A model generated the notes under the pieces. It worked only from the letters and a program-made list of their open reading frames with translations. It ran no database searches and was not told the origin of the DNA. Of a DNA stretch of 47,500 bases, positions 11,380 through 23,520 are shown one piece after another (position 1 is the stretch's first letter; every line of letters starts with the position of its first letter). Both the position numbers and the translations under genes were made by a program. Source of the stretch: Chrysomallon squamiferum (lineage: Eukaryota; Mollusca; Gastropoda; Neomphalida; Peltospiridae); assembly GCA_012295275.1 (NCBI GenBank), contig CM022678.1, forward strand, positions 2,398,781 through 2,446,280. Reading direction: 5' to 3'.

Positions 11380-11960
11380 AATGCATTGTACGAGTTCTCG
11401 TGATCTCCTCTGATATCCACTTGTAGCATACTGCTACATACCAGCATGTGTGGTAACTCTGCTAGTGGACTTTTACATGCAAGTGAATGTTCTCATAAAA
11501 AACAGAGGCATAGTTTATCATCTTAATTTCGACACACAGCATAATAAATAAATCATTAATGCATATTTTCATGTTTTTCTGTATCTCCGTATAACATGGA
11601 CATCTTTCTGTCGTTTGGTATATTGCATTATATCGTATCTAGGGTTAGGGTAGAGTATCATAAATATATTGTTTGGTATGCTTCAGTGTATGTTCTTTTG
11701 GGTTGGAGTAAAATAACATTAGTGTAATGTTTGGTATGTTTCAACCTGGCTGATGGTGGGACTAAAGTGGTAATGACAGTACACTGAATGGGCTGTTATA
11801 AAAATGGGTAATGCAGTATATTTTGTATAGAAACAATAAAATATATTTTGTCTGTAGAAAAACAACATAATCGTTGGACTCTTTGAGAACTGAATATAAT
11901 GCGTGTGTTTGTGAAAACTATAATCTCTTTCAAATATAATAAACTCAAAATATTTAACTG
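11380..11960. repeat. Gene A 3' flank, paralogous to 39060-41420
   Basis: 11380-11520 matches 39060-39190 (shared: CCAGCATGT, TAACTCTGCTA, CATGCAAGT). 11640-11760 contains two diverged units of what is a ~27-copy, 57-bp minisatellite at 39247-40783. 11870-11945 matches about 41350-41440 (ACTATAATCTCTTTCAA-like text). Confidence 0.75.
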
Positions 11961-12449
11961 AACATAAAAAAATGATACGTGCTTTAAATTTATTGTAAAG
12001 TTAACCTAGAAAAATCGGAACCCCCTCAATGACTAATAAAACAAGTGTTACAAATACACTACAGTAAACTGAGAATTTCAGTTGTGAAACAACCCATTGG
12101 CAACAACGAAATGTGAAAGTTATATTAAGTGTCAGATTACTTTTTAGTATTGTCGCCTAATCACCAGTCCCGTCTAATAGTTTTTTTATGAACTCTGCAG
12201 ACCCATACTTTGAAATTATATATTTTAAAGTTTGGAGCTGCAGACTTCATAAAAAAGCAATTTCAGATAGAGAGAAAATGATACTTTTAGCCTCGAGATT
12301 ACATCTATAGTTAAAGGGTTTGATGACAAATAAACATTAAGCTGCCTCCAGCATCTAACTGATCCCTTCAGTTAAATGTTGGATGTGTCAAAGGGACAAC
12401 TGCTGCCAGTCCTTGTGCAAAGCTGATTTCAGTTCATGCTAATTTTATA
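11961..12449. other. Spacer with no recognisable feature
   Basis: Mixed-composition non-coding sequence. No long frame, repeat or RNA gene is seen. Confidence 0.5.
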
Positions 12450-12730
12450 CAGCTGGCTGTTATGACTGTATACAACACCAGATGGTGACCCTAAAATGCT
12501 CCAGCAGCTTCAGATCTTGACTCATGATTGGCAAAGGCAGAATTGTTAAAGCCTTATAATTTAGTAAAAACATTTTGGTAATTAATATAAAATTTTACAA
12601 CAGATGACAAAACGAAAAATATAACAAATATAAAATAATAATATAGTTAGATGTTTTCTGCTCCATGAATAAACTGCAGAGTAATTGTACAAACCACTTT
12701 AATCATTTTCTTTTACTCATCATCAATCAC
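12450..12730 (+). repeat. Relic of the 'F' block found in the exon array
   Basis: TGATTGGCAAAGGCAGAATT (12524-12543) matches the TGACTGGC-AAGGCAGAATT block at 21940, 22850, 23408 and 27384. The text after it matches the intronic 80-100 bp repeat and the 7690-7740 region (CCACTTTAATCATT). Confidence 0.6.
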
Positions 12731-12734
12731 AAAC

Positions 12735-13815
12735 ACTTCTATTTACCAGTCGGTGTATGACTGTTTGTTTCTGATGTTTTCATCAGAGTTTCCAAAGAAA
12801 GCAGCAAAGTTGCTACAAGAGTCTTCTTGACAGTGATTCAAAGTGTCTTTCTAGTTGAATTTGGAAGTTGAAGAAAATTGTTGGCAATGAGTGTATTGTG
12901 AATGGACTAAGAACATTGTCAATATTTTTCACATCAGATCTGTGTAAAATGAAACTAATATATCTGAAAAACAAAGATATTTAGGATATTTCTTGTTTGT
13001 TTGGTGATGAAGATATTGTGAGAATGTTTCTAAAATCAGGTGTTGTTCTAACATTTGATACATTCAGTGCAGCTGCTTGTTGAAAAACAGACAGTGCTAT
13101 CATACTCAAAGAACTGTTACAGTATAAAAAGGAATTTGGAGAGCGTTTGTCGTAGATGAGCTTCACTACAGTTTGCTCTGATTAGCAGGTGCTTTTCCTT
13201 TTTCTACTGACTGACTAATTTACTCTGTGTTCTCACTTGATACTGTTGCTATTTGTTCAGGTAACTTGAAAACTGCTTGTCTGTTGGCTGACATGATAAA
13301 CAATGAGAAACATAACAGTGTAATCATGGAAACAACTGTTAAATTGTTATTGATTATGTTCCATTGACAAGAAGACGTAAATCAAGTTGCATGCATTTTG
13401 AAAACACAAAGACTTTTAAATTTCTTGATGTAGCCATCTTTTTAATAAACTGGTTACATTATTATAATAAACACAGTTACAGACATTTCTATCATTGCTA
13501 CTGGTCAGAGTACTTCAAATGTTATAAAAGAAATAGTGAAACTGAAACCTGATTGTTTAAATGATAAGAACAGAGATAAAATACTTTTAGCAGCAGCTAT
13601 ATGGGAATCTACTGATACAGTGAATTTTCTCATTGAACAGAGATATAATCAAACAGATGAGAACAACCAGAAGAACTGTGAAAAACTAAAGTAGCAGTGA
13701 TGTTTAACAGTGCAGATGTTGTTCAGTGTCTTCTTGATAAAGGAGCTCATCTTAATCTGAATGTTGCTGTTAACCAGAAACTGGTTCAGATCTTTGAATA
13801 GCAAGTTAGACTAAA
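12735..13815 (+). pseudogene. Decayed STAND-NTPase/ankyrin paralogue
   Basis: The sequence follows 31220-32560 of gene B closely. It begins at 'QSVYDCLFLMFSSEFPKKAAKLL', has a deletion of about 320 nt, then continues through 'ISCLFGDEDIVRMFLKSG' and 'LLAAAIWESTDTVNFLIEQ' to 'LNVAVNQKLVQIFE'. Numerous frameshifts, in-frame stops (for example TAG in 'IFE*' at about 13800) and an extra stretch near 13136-13225 show that it is dead. The NTPase core with the Walker motifs is missing from this copy. Confidence 0.85.
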
Positions 13816-13819
13816 ATTT

Positions 13820-14395
13820 TCTCTGATGAGAAAACTAGATTTCAACTGTTCTGTGATCAAAAATAATAGATTTGTATTGTTCTCTGATGTTAACAAGATT
13901 TAAACTGTTCTGTGATCACAAAACTGCATTTAAACTGCTTTCTGATGAAAAAAATAGATTTGAACTGTTATCTGATAACCAAACAGCATTTGAAACGTTT
14001 TCTGATCACAAAACAAGATTTGAACTGTTGTCTGGTCACAAAATTAGATGTGAACTGTTGTCTGGTCACAAAGTGAACTGTTGTCTGGTCACAAAATTAG
14101 ATGTGAACTGCTCTCTAAAGACAAAATTAAATTTGAAGTGTTGGCTGATGGCAAAGCTAGATATGAACGGTTCTCTGACGAAAATCAAGATTTAAACAGT
14201 TGTCTGATCACAAAGCTAAATTTTAACTGTTCTGTGACATCAAATCTAGATTTAATTATTCTCTGATGAAGAAACGTGATTTGAATTGTTGAGTGATCAG
14301 AAAATCCTATTTGATCTGTTCTCTGAACGCAAAACACAACTGAAATTGTTCTCTGGTGGAAAATCCATCTTGAGAACTGTTGGCTGATCATAAAA
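13820..14395 (+). repeat. 30-bp minisatellite grown from pseudogene coding sequence
   Basis: About 19 imperfect 30-bp units of the type TCTGATCACAAAACTAGATT + TGAACTGT. Each unit reads as a ten-residue phrase such as LLSDEKNRFE in one frame, which gives open frames of about 107 aa. The seed is the single copy TCTGGTGACAAAACTAGTTT + GAAATTGTT in gene B at 32571-32600, at the same point of the ankyrin protein. The open frames are repeat artefacts, not a gene. Confidence 0.8.
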
Positions 14396-14399
14396 CTAA

Positions 14400-14560
14400 A
14401 AAGTAATTTTGTAAATACTGGAATATAGATCCGATCTTAATGTAAGAAACAATGATAACAATTCTGTTTTACATCTAGCAGCTAACTGTGGAAAATTAAA
14501 ACTTGTGAAAGCTTTGGTTAAACTCCTCTTCATAAAGTTTGAATAATATATCTAAAAATT
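14400..14560 (+). pseudogene. Terminal ankyrin remnant of the pseudogene
   Basis: 'NNDNNSVLHLAANCGKLKLVKALV' is recognisable after the minisatellite. It then runs into text shared with 520-650. Confidence 0.7.
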
Positions 14561-17165
14561 GATTAATCATTATTTTGAGCAATGTATTTGTTTTTAAATT
14601 ACATTGAATGCTTGTCTTGCATAAATATTTTGTTTCTTTTGCTTCTGATGATTTTCTTCCCTTGCAGAAATAAGTTATTGGAATTTTATTGTGTTTTTTG
14701 TTGTTGTTGTTGTTGTTGTTGTTTTGTTTAGTTTTTAGTTGTTGTTGTTATTGTTGTTATCATCAAATAATGTAGAATGTGAATTTAATAGATGTGAGGT
14801 AGTTTGTTTAATTGCTTTCGAATGATTCTTATGAATGAGAGAATGAAGTAAATTTAAAATGTTTATTTCATTTCTGTCTTCATTCGAAACACGATGTTAT
14901 TATCTGTTATAATCGTTGATGTAGTCCAACCCGCTGTCCCGCTCTGTTGCTTTCTGACTTCGTATTGAAACCAGTTTTCAGAAACATGATATATTAAAAC
15001 ATTCAGTGACGTCACAGGGTAACCAGAGTAATACACTGTATTGAAATAAACGGGTGACCTAGAACGAACTGCAGCTAGAAGTACAGAGACAAGTTTAAAC
15101 ATGAGATATCTGCGTGTTAGTCTTGTTAACATTACAGGTATATATTTATATGTCGATTTTCTTCAAACTGACTGATTTAACAGGAAATCAAATTAGTTGT
15201 TGTTTATCTTGGTTTTTAGATAATTTTATTAACCAAAAATCAACTGTCCTTTTATATATAATTTACGACACACACAAAATATAACTCTGGATAAACACAC
15301 AGATATTTCATGTTTAACCTTGTATGTGTGTGTGTGTGTGTATCTATATCTATCTATCTATCTATCTATCTAATTATCTAGAATTTTATTAGACAATATC
15401 AGTTCTTATTGACACAGGTTCACTTTAAAGTGGAAAAGACACGGTTGTGCATACTGACAAAACACAAAGTAAATTATTGTTATATTCAGTGTTAAAATTA
15501 TATACATATCAAATATTTTACCTGAAGCTGGCACATGATTTTAGCTGAAGAATAAATAAATAAATAAATAGAAAAAGAAGAAAAAACATCAAATATTCAA
15601 ATGAACCTAGATACTAGGCCACGGCTTGCTCACACCATGGACTCTCCTGGACTTGTTGTCAAGACAACAAGGTAAATACAATGTACCCGAAATATGCTGT
15701 TTGCTTAGAACGACCGACCCCATGATCACAAGAGATCTGCGTTTTACTGACGTGAATCAAAGTTATTTATAGATAATTGTAATCTGATGAAAGGAGAAGA
15801 AAGAAGGAAAAAAAAGAAATGAAAGGTAGTGTTGTGTTCAGCATGGTAGTTCTTCATGTTAGCAGCGAAATATCAATAAAGAAATAAAGAAAGGAAAAAG
15901 AAAAAAAGAAAGAAAAAAGATAGAACAAATGAAAGAAAGAAAGAAGAAAGGAAGAAAGGAAAGAAACCGAAACAAATAAAATGTATCGGTAACTAATAGA
16001 TTATATTTTTGTTTACTTAGTTTCAAAATTAATTATGAGAGATCTGCATGTTAGTCACGTGACTTATTATTGTTTTATGTGGAAATTTATAACAAGACAA
16101 ACAAAAAGAAATTCAAATTAAATTAAATTAAATTAATAAAAACAAAATATATATAAATAAGTTAATATGAAACTTAGAGTTGGATGAAAGTATATAAAAT
16201 AAAACTATATTTAAGAGTTAGTCTACTCAAGAGGACTGAATGAAGTTTAAACGTTAGTGTGATTGAGAAATCAAATTAAATAATTAAACAAACAATGTCT
16301 GCCCTAACTTCTCTATCACGAAACCAGAGTAGACCTCCTTGCTGGATGTACAACATAAATCTTACTAATAATAATATGTGTGTGTGTGTGAGTGCGTGCG
16401 TGTGTGTGTGTATGTGTGTGTGTTGTAACTCTATTAGCCGTGACATGACATAGTGAATTTAAAATAATTAACATTCAATCACTATTTTTAATAACGATTT
16501 TATTTACTGTAAGAAAAAACGATATATTACACACACTTGTACACTGCACATATCTTTCTGAGCAAGTATTCAAACTAGTTTATATTTAGAACTGATTTGT
16601 AATCATACAGATATCGTCACACAGTAACAGACTACGTGCACACCTGTGTAGTGTTGTCTTACAAAAATTCACGGACCGAGCAGACAGCGTAGAATTAGTG
16701 ACAATTCGTTAGTTGACAAGATTCGAGTTTTCCTTCGAGTTCTACTACAGGTAGGCAAAACTTAAACTGTACCGTTTTTAGAAGTGACTGTTGATTGTTT
16801 ATTTAAATTTTAATACTTAAAATTTTCAATGGCGATTCTGCACACTACCATCCGACACTCGGCTTTTGTTTCAGATTTCATTTAAAAACAATTATGAACT
16901 AATAAAATTACAATATTTCTATCATCTAATTAACTAATTGCATTGTTGTAGTACTTCGTATCTGTTAATGCGCGCACTGATATTACTGAATAAAAAGTAT
17001 GGTATATTTAATGTATGGATGCCGGAAGTAGGCCTGAAACTAGTTTCGTTTCCAAATGCTGTGATCGAATTTTTCTGCCTTGAACGTCAGTGACTGTCTT
17101 TGCGCTGTATTAACTTGCCGTAGTTTTAGAAACGCATGAACAGGGCAGCAGTGAGGGTTCAGTTA
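14561..17165. repeat. Segmental duplication block, copy 2
   Basis: Paralogue of 601-3660 in the same order: CRE palindrome (15007-15014), TATC/GT microsatellite (15320-15372), AAAG-rich tract (15880-15966), GT tract (16376-16422), the 315-bp donor block, and the TATA/ETS/IRF-like cluster. It ends abruptly at GGTTCAGTTA (about 17165), where copy 3 begins. Confidence 0.85.
16436..16750 (+). promoter_or_regulatory. Putative promoter / 5' UTR exon block, copy 2
   Basis: Near-identical to 2910-3224 and of equal length. It ends TTCTACTACAG/GTAGGC. Confidence 0.35.
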
Positions 17166-17273
17166 TAACGTATTGTTCTATTCAGTGTTAAAATTATATA
17201 CATATCAAATATTTTATCTGAAACCAGAACATAATTTAACTGAAGAATAAATAAAGAAAGAAAGAAATAAATA

Positions 17274-17309
<36 letters not shown>

Positions 17310-17990
17310 AAGAAGCAGAAACAACTTGAATTTGTCGGCCATTATTAGATAAGATGACAGGAGTATTAAACTTGAGTTTGTTTGTTTGTTTACTTACTTT
17401 CCAAATTAATTATAAGAGATCTGCACTTTAGTCACGTGACTTTTATTATTATTTTATGCAGAAGATCAAAAATACAAATAAATAAAATAAAATAAAATAA
17501 AACTCAAATGAAATGAAATGAAATAAAAATTAATAAATAAATAACGCCTGCCCTAACTTCTCAACACGAAAACTGAATAGTCTTGTTTGCAGGATGTACA
17601 AAATACATCTTACTAACGATAATAATAATTGCGTGTATGTGTGTGTTGTAAATCTATTAGCCGTGACATAACATAGTGAATTTAAAATAATTAACATTCA
17701 ATCACTACTTTTAATAACGATTTTATTTACTGTAAGAAAAAACGATGTATTACACACACTTGTACACTGCACATATCTTTCTGAGCAAGTATTCAAATTA
17801 GTTTACATTAAGAACTGATTTGTAAACATAAGATATCGTCACACAGTAACAGACTACGTGCACACCTGTGTAGTGTTGTCTTACAAAAATTCACTGACCG
17901 AGCAGACAGCGTAGAATTTACGACAATTTGTTAGTTGACAAGATTCGAGTTTTACTTCGATTTCTACTACAGGTAGGCAAAACTTAAACT
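17166..17990. repeat. Segmental duplication block, partial copy 3
   Basis: It begins at AACGTATTGTTCTATTCAGT and matches 2453-3240 more closely than copy 2 does (for example GAATTTGTCGGCCATTATTA at 17330 and 2584). It includes an expanded (AAAG)n tract at 17242-17312. It stops shortly after the donor block. Confidence 0.85.
17659..17972 (+). promoter_or_regulatory. Putative promoter / 5' UTR exon block, copy 3
   Basis: A 314-bp copy ending TTCTACTACAG/GTAGGC. It is the copy nearest to the cassette-exon array and gene B, so it is the best candidate first exon for that gene. There is no ATG frame in it. Confidence 0.4.
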
Positions 17991-18979
17991 AATATTTTAT
18001 GCGATCCCGGACTCTGACATCCGAAATTCGGCTTTCTTTTGGGTTTTCATTTTAAAAACATTTTTATTTTAATTTCATGTGTATTGATTTGGTATAATCT
18101 TAATTTAATATTGAACTGTGATGTAAAATGTTTAAGGATATTTCTTTCTAAGTAATAATATGAACAGTAAATAAATAAAATCATTTTTGACTAAATAAAG
18201 GAAGAACATTTTATATATAACGGATTCTCAAAAGCTGAAATGTACTGATGGTTACCTACTTTACCATGATCAAATTGAACCAACCTTTTCATTTTACATA
18301 ACGATTTTTCGTGAGATCGTGAAGCAAACAAAAGCATTCAAACAATTTTAAAGTGCGTCTCTGCTATTAATTGCTACCCAAAACAATTGGTGACACATTG
18401 GTAGTTTTTTCCATGAAAATGAAGTGATACATTTTTTGTCGTTCTTTTTACCTTTGTCGAGTTCTTGTATTCGGCACTCGGTCATGCGATTCAGGTCATC
18501 ACGAAGAGAAATTTTGCAGTGTCACAATTCGGTGAAAAAATGAATAAATTACTATTACATGTGTATCAGTGTTGTTGCCTCTGAATAATAGTTCGTTTGC
18601 ATTTTTAATTTTAAATATTTAGAGACTTATATAGCCTTAGTGGACTTTTTTTTAAATTTCTGTCGACAAATTCTCGTCACTTCGTCAAGTCCAAGAAAAG
18701 TCAAATCCTGAAAAAGCTATTAAATACTACGAAGTGCTGATCAAAGTTTTTTTATTATCATACGATCAGAAAGTAGTCCGCTTAAGTTCGATGACAACAA
18801 AGGCGAAATAATGACATTATAAGCAATTTATTACTTTCGTCATCGAACTGAAAAAATCACGTCCGAGCTGTTAAAAGTTCAAGTTTCGTCCATTTTCAAA
18901 CAAATATGTGGAAAAAAAGATCATTATCTGTTCTTTTAAACGGTGTTGTTGTTCTTGTTGTATGTTTAGTCAGTTCTTT

Positions 18980-19190
18980 GTACGAGAGTGTTGAGCGCGG
19001 TGGGGGTAAACGCACTTCGGCGCCCGTGGTCAGCCATTAACAACGTGGAGTAAAAGTCCTAAAATAGTGTCGCTCTACAAACGCCTGGCTTAACAATTCG
19101 AAAGTGCTTCAGTGTTCGTTTCACATCTTTCTAACATCTTTGTGATTGTCGTCGCTGTTATATCAACTCTTGTGTTAAAAAAGGTATCTT
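18980..19190 (+). promoter_or_regulatory. CpG-rich patch with downstream donor-like site
   Basis: GAGCGCGGTGGGGGTAAACG and ACTTCGGCGCCCGTGGTCAG stand out in a very AT-rich window. About 150 bp further, TTAAAAAAG/GTATCT could be a donor. This could be an alternative promoter for the downstream exon array. Very tentative. Confidence 0.2.
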
Positions 19191-19334
19191 TTCTAGCCTT
19201 CAACAAAAAGAAAAAAAAGAAAGGGCTGAAAATAAAACCTATAAACTCATAATCAAATGAGAGCTTATTCAGTTACCTTTCCAACAATGTGCATTTGACG
19301 TAGAACAGCTCCGCATTTGAAAGTAATGCGTTTA

Positions 19335-19665
19335 TAGCGAAATCGCCATTACTTTCGTTTTCTTCAGAGTTTTTGGTACAACTAGAAAGGATTGGCATCG
19401 TTTAAAATTATTATATTTATATATTGTTTATATTTTTAATAACTTGTTGGCTGGCTGTATGTTTTTCTTCACTGTTTCTACTTTTAACGTACACATTGTA
19501 GCATGTGCGTAGCGAAATCACCGTAAATAATTTCCTACCGGGCCAAATCGCCGTAGATTTTATGTGCAACTAAAAAGGACTGGCGCTATTTAAAATGATA
19601 TTTCTATGTTGATTATATTTTTAATAGCTTGTACGATGCTTGTTTAATTATATGTTCTGACTCTT
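19335..19665. repeat. Two imperfect copies of a ~180-190 bp unit
   Basis: Shared phrases are AATCGCCAT/AATCGCCGT, GTACAACTAGAAAGGATTGG with TGCAACTAAAAAGGACTGG, and TATATTTTTAATAACTTGT with TATATTTTTAATAGCTTGT. Confidence 0.55.
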
Positions 19666-20689
19666 AATGTATATAATATAAATACGTCCTGAAATAAACG
19701 AATTAACTTTGTGTTTTGCCGATTACTATCACTTCCGTTCTAAGTCAGGCGATTGTTTTGCTTTCAAAATTCTTGCGATAAACGGCGAATTAAGAATGTA
19801 TTCAGAGGTACTGATAGAATGCTGAATAAAAAACCAAACACTTCTTTTAATATCATAAAATCATAAATTGATCAGCTGTAAAACAGATTATGTTTGCTTT
19901 TTGATGAGCTCCATCACAGAAAATTTCACCAATAGTCCGATGATAGGTAACTTTTGTTTGCAGTCAAATCGCAGCAAGTTCAAAGATAAGAAAATTATTT
20001 TATGTCTGCTTCATATGGCAGACGTATCACATCTGTGCCTTGAATTGCTTCTGGTGTCATTATTGTACACAATTGCCTCCAATTAGTACCTACAATACCT
20101 TTCTGAAGTAGACTCCAAGGATTAGCTGAGTTTAGATATTGCAGAGGATTATAGTTAAATGTCAGATGCTGGTAGCTGTTTAAATAACATTTATATAAAC
20201 TGTATTTGTGAAATGTAAAAACTTGGTTTTGTAATTCCTTTCCTTAACGTAAAACCAAAAAATTAGAAAGATCCTGACTGGATGTTATCAGTGACATGAC
20301 ATTTTCCTTCCAAATCAACAATAAAAGAATATTGATTACATTTTTTTCTCTCTCTCTCTTTCAAATGGTTAAAGTAGCCTATCTGACTAAGTTATCTGTT
20401 CCAGTTATTAAAACATTTTGTTTTACTTCCTTTCATCTCATCAGTCACATCCATTGACACAGGATTTTTTTTTATGATTTTTTTTTTTTTTTTTAGGTAA
20501 CATCAACACATGGTCTCAAACTATCTTCTAGTTCTTTAATTTATTAAAAAATAAAAGTAAGAAAAATAATTTTCAAAACAGTACCTTTCTGTCATACGTC
20601 AAGGCTCAGCTTCTATGAATGGGTCATTATATATATATATATTTCTGGATTTAAAATTTTAATATGGAATTTCAACTCATTAAAATTAT

Positions 20690-20880
20690 TATTGACAACG
20701 TCATGAAAGATTCACATTAGCGAAGTATTAAATTTATCGACTTCATTACACGAAAATGTAATTACTTATTAGATTACATCCCTACGATGAATTATACCAA
20801 AAAATAAATACTGCGAGGCAAATAATTTTGTAAACATTCAGAATGAAATGTTTATTATTAATGTTTTCGCTGTTGCTAAT
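20690..20880. repeat. Paralogue of 4050-4215
   Basis: Shared text includes CTTCATTAxACGAAAAT, ACTxCGAGGC and AATAATTTTGTAAAC, ending at AATGTTTTCGCTGT. It marks the resumption of the gene A/gene B unit paralogy. Confidence 0.75.
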
Positions 20881-23035
20881 ATCGAAACTAGACTGTTACT
20901 CACGATTTCCGGTATAAACCGCAGCACGGTTTACATTTTACGTGAAGGAACAGAACGTCGTCATTTAAAATGGCGGAATGTTACATTAGAAAATGAAAAA
21001 CAAAAAAATAATAATAATTGAAGTTCTTTTCGAAACTCAAAGATTAAATGTTAATTGTTCAATCCACCGAAAGAAATTCAATGCTGGTTTATAAAAAGTC
21101 AGAGATCAGGAATTATTTTATGCTGTCAATATATTTTCAAGGTAAGAGTTCGCTGATCCCAAGATATTTTCCGTTGATTGACGACTTCTCATGCAAGAAC
21201 AAGTGAACGATGCTATGTCAGTCTTTCACAAAAGAATAATAATAAAAAAATTTCACGCCAGACATTGACAACACTCCGCATGTGTGGCGGGGGGTAGAAT
21301 TAGTTCTCATGGAAGTTTTGACTTAGTGTCTGCAATAATCTGTAAAGCAGAATAAAAACAAGTTAACTATAGGTTGTTACGAACTAATTAATATATATAA
21401 AACGTTAAATTATTTCTTTATGTATTTTAAAGATGATTTCTCAACATTAAATATACATGTATTTAATAATATAAGAAATTATTTGTAAAAACAATTAACA
21501 TTATATATTGAATATTAATGTTTGAATACTACATTATTTACAGATGTTTGTCAAGATGACAGCTGCCAACCACAGCAGAGAGGAAGTATGTCTGTGCATT
21601 AACATGAAATCATGAAGTGATCAAGATTTGGAATGGAGAATGTAGCAGACTATTGAAAGCTGAAAGCTACAAATTCTCAAAGTGTGTTTATAGAAGCAGA
21701 CACAATGAAGAAAAAAATGATCATGTACAACATGTGACAGCATCATCCTGATTTGAGGTATTTATAACTATTTTATAATTATTTGTTCAAAAAATGAAAA
21801 GTTAACCAAGTTCATATATTGTATTAAATAAGAAATACATTTCAATTTTTTTAAATTTTAGAATCAAATTGAATACATATAAATATAGACAGTTAGAACT
21901 GAAAGTGTGGTCTACTAATAATCTCAGTGTTCTGTACTTATGACTGGCCAAGGCAGAATTATTATAGTTTTGTTTTACACTGTCAAACAGTTAAATATTT
22001 AATATTTATACTGCAGTTTGACAAAAAGCATGGAGACATGATACACTATTTCAAAAATATGGAACATCATTCTGTTGTTAATCATCACAAAGTTGTAATT
22101 ACTTGTCACATGATGTCACTCATTACCTCGGTGCTTAAATTTTCTTTTCACGTATATTTGTGACATTTTCACTGTAAATCCTGTGAAAAATGTAAAATTG
22201 ATGTCATGACACCTAAAATAATGGCAGTGCTGTAATTTTTATGGACTGTTGTTACATTGCACATGTTTAGTTCATTTCCAGGAATTTCTGACAACTATTC
22301 CCTGAAAAGATCAAATGCAAAATGTTGTAAGGCTAATTCATTAGATCTAAGTTTTACATTAATAGCATTGTTATCACTATTCTTTCATGAGTAATTTTGT
22401 ATAACAAAATATAAAATTACTATTTACATTTGTTAACTTAATAAAAGTATTCAGATGTTATATTTATATTTATTTCATTTATATAACATAATTTAATACA
22501 TTACACAAAACTAAGAATATAACAGTAAAACTATTCACGTATTTAACTGAATTCTGATGACATAATTTTACCCATGTTATTGTCGCACAGCAACTCAAAA
22601 ACAAAGTAAGACTAATTAATTAGGACTACATTTTTATGCACAACATTGTGAAAATTATGTTTTCATTAATATTTTTAAATAACTTTAAAAACTTAGAACT
22701 ATTATTAAAACCATTTTTATTTGATCATTTTTTTTATAATGTTCCAGGAATATGTTTATAGAATAAAAGTTCAGAATACAGTCTGTAAGGCTAAAATTAG
22801 TATTGATACAAGGAACTAGATATGCTCCAGTGTATTCAGATCTGTACTGATGACTGGCCAAAGCAGAATTACTAAACTTTCGTTAAATATTTATACCTGG
22901 TAGGTGAACATATTACGTCTCTTGTTACATTGCACAGCTTTAGATTATTTCCAGTCATTTCTGAGAGCTGTTTTCTTGATATTTACTATGTATAATTTTA
23001 ATATTTACACATTTTTGAAATACCGCTAGTAAATC
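20881..23035 (+). other. Non-coding stretch with decayed F blocks and intronic repeats
   Basis: It contains partial copies of the F block (TGACTGGCCAAGGCAGAATT at 21942-21961 and a second near 22854) and of the 80-100 bp intronic repeat (22430-22540). A possible tiny exon after TTATTTACAG (21541-21582, ATGTTTGTC... ending GAGGAA/GTATGT) is too short to support. Confidence 0.5.
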
Positions 23036-23049
23036 TCTATGTGTTTCAG

Positions 23050-23154
23050 TTTGAGTATGTCTACTGAAGAAAACAGAACAACTGAGAAATACAGCAACCC
23101 AGCTGCCAAGTCACCATCCCCTAAAAAGAGTAAAAGAAATAAATTCAAAATGAG
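23050..23154 (+). CDS. Cassette-like exon E2 (105 nt, phase 2-2), basic SP-K/R peptide
   Basis: The acceptor GTGTTTCAG lies at 23041-23049 and the donor ATGAG/GTAATT follows 23154. An ATG at 23057 opens the frame MSTEENRTTEKYSNPAAK, then SPSPKKSKRNKFKM. The Lys/Arg-rich tail with S-P-x-K motifs resembles a nuclear-localisation or DNA-contact segment; this is a composition argument only. The phase-2 end fits the phase-2 acceptor at 28114, giving an open junction. It is nearly identical to 27029-27133. Whether it is transcribed cannot be seen. Confidence 0.45.
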
Positions 23155-23315
23155 GTAATTGTAGAGAACTGAGTTTTTATGTAATGTTATATTATAATTG
23201 TATTTTCATGAGCATTTTTTAATTGAATTAAATTTAGGTGTAGTTGCTATATTTCAAAAATTTGGAAACTTATTAAAACTATTTATCTTTCATCATTATT
23301 TTTTTTCTTTTTTAA

Positions 23316-23520
23316 ATGTTCCAGGAATATATTTATAGAACAAAAGTTGAGAATAGTATTAATACAAGGAAACAGACGTACTTCAGTGTATTAAGACCCG
23401 TACTTATGACTGGCGAAGGCAGAATTGCTAAAGCTTTGTTTTGCACTCTGTCAATCTTATGCATAATGCAGTTTCAGAAAAACATGGAGACAGGATACAC
23501 TGGCCTGTCACAGTGAAATC
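23316..23520 (+). repeat. F block, copy 1 (near-identical to 27293-27500)
   Basis: This follows E2 by about 160 bp and carries a 66-codon frame (MFQEYIYRTKVENS...) that recurs almost unchanged at 27293, because about 600 bp of DNA is duplicated. If the CCAG at 23324 were used as an acceptor after E2, the reading frame would end about 23 codons later. It may be a poison or terminal exon, or just non-coding. Confidence 0.5.

Larger units (their letters stand above)
17991..20690. other. Largely single-copy non-coding stretch
   Basis: No convincing coding region; a 72-codon frame at 19868-20086 has no family features. It contains a GC/CpG-rich patch near 18980-19075 and a local repeat at 19335-19665. 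It interrupts the paralogy that joins copy 3 to 20690-20880 (equivalent to 3240 and 4050-4215 of the gene A unit), so it looks like an insertion or a segment lost from the other unit. Confidence 0.5.

Noticed and set aside
13872-14266. 107- and 61-codon plus-strand frames with 'LLSDHKTRFE' phrases
   Set aside because: They come from the 30-bp minisatellite in a pseudogene, with no start context and no family match.
14863-15132. 89-codon minus-strand frame in the duplicated flank
   Set aside because: The paralogous copy at 901-1190 does not keep the frame, and no domain is recognisable.
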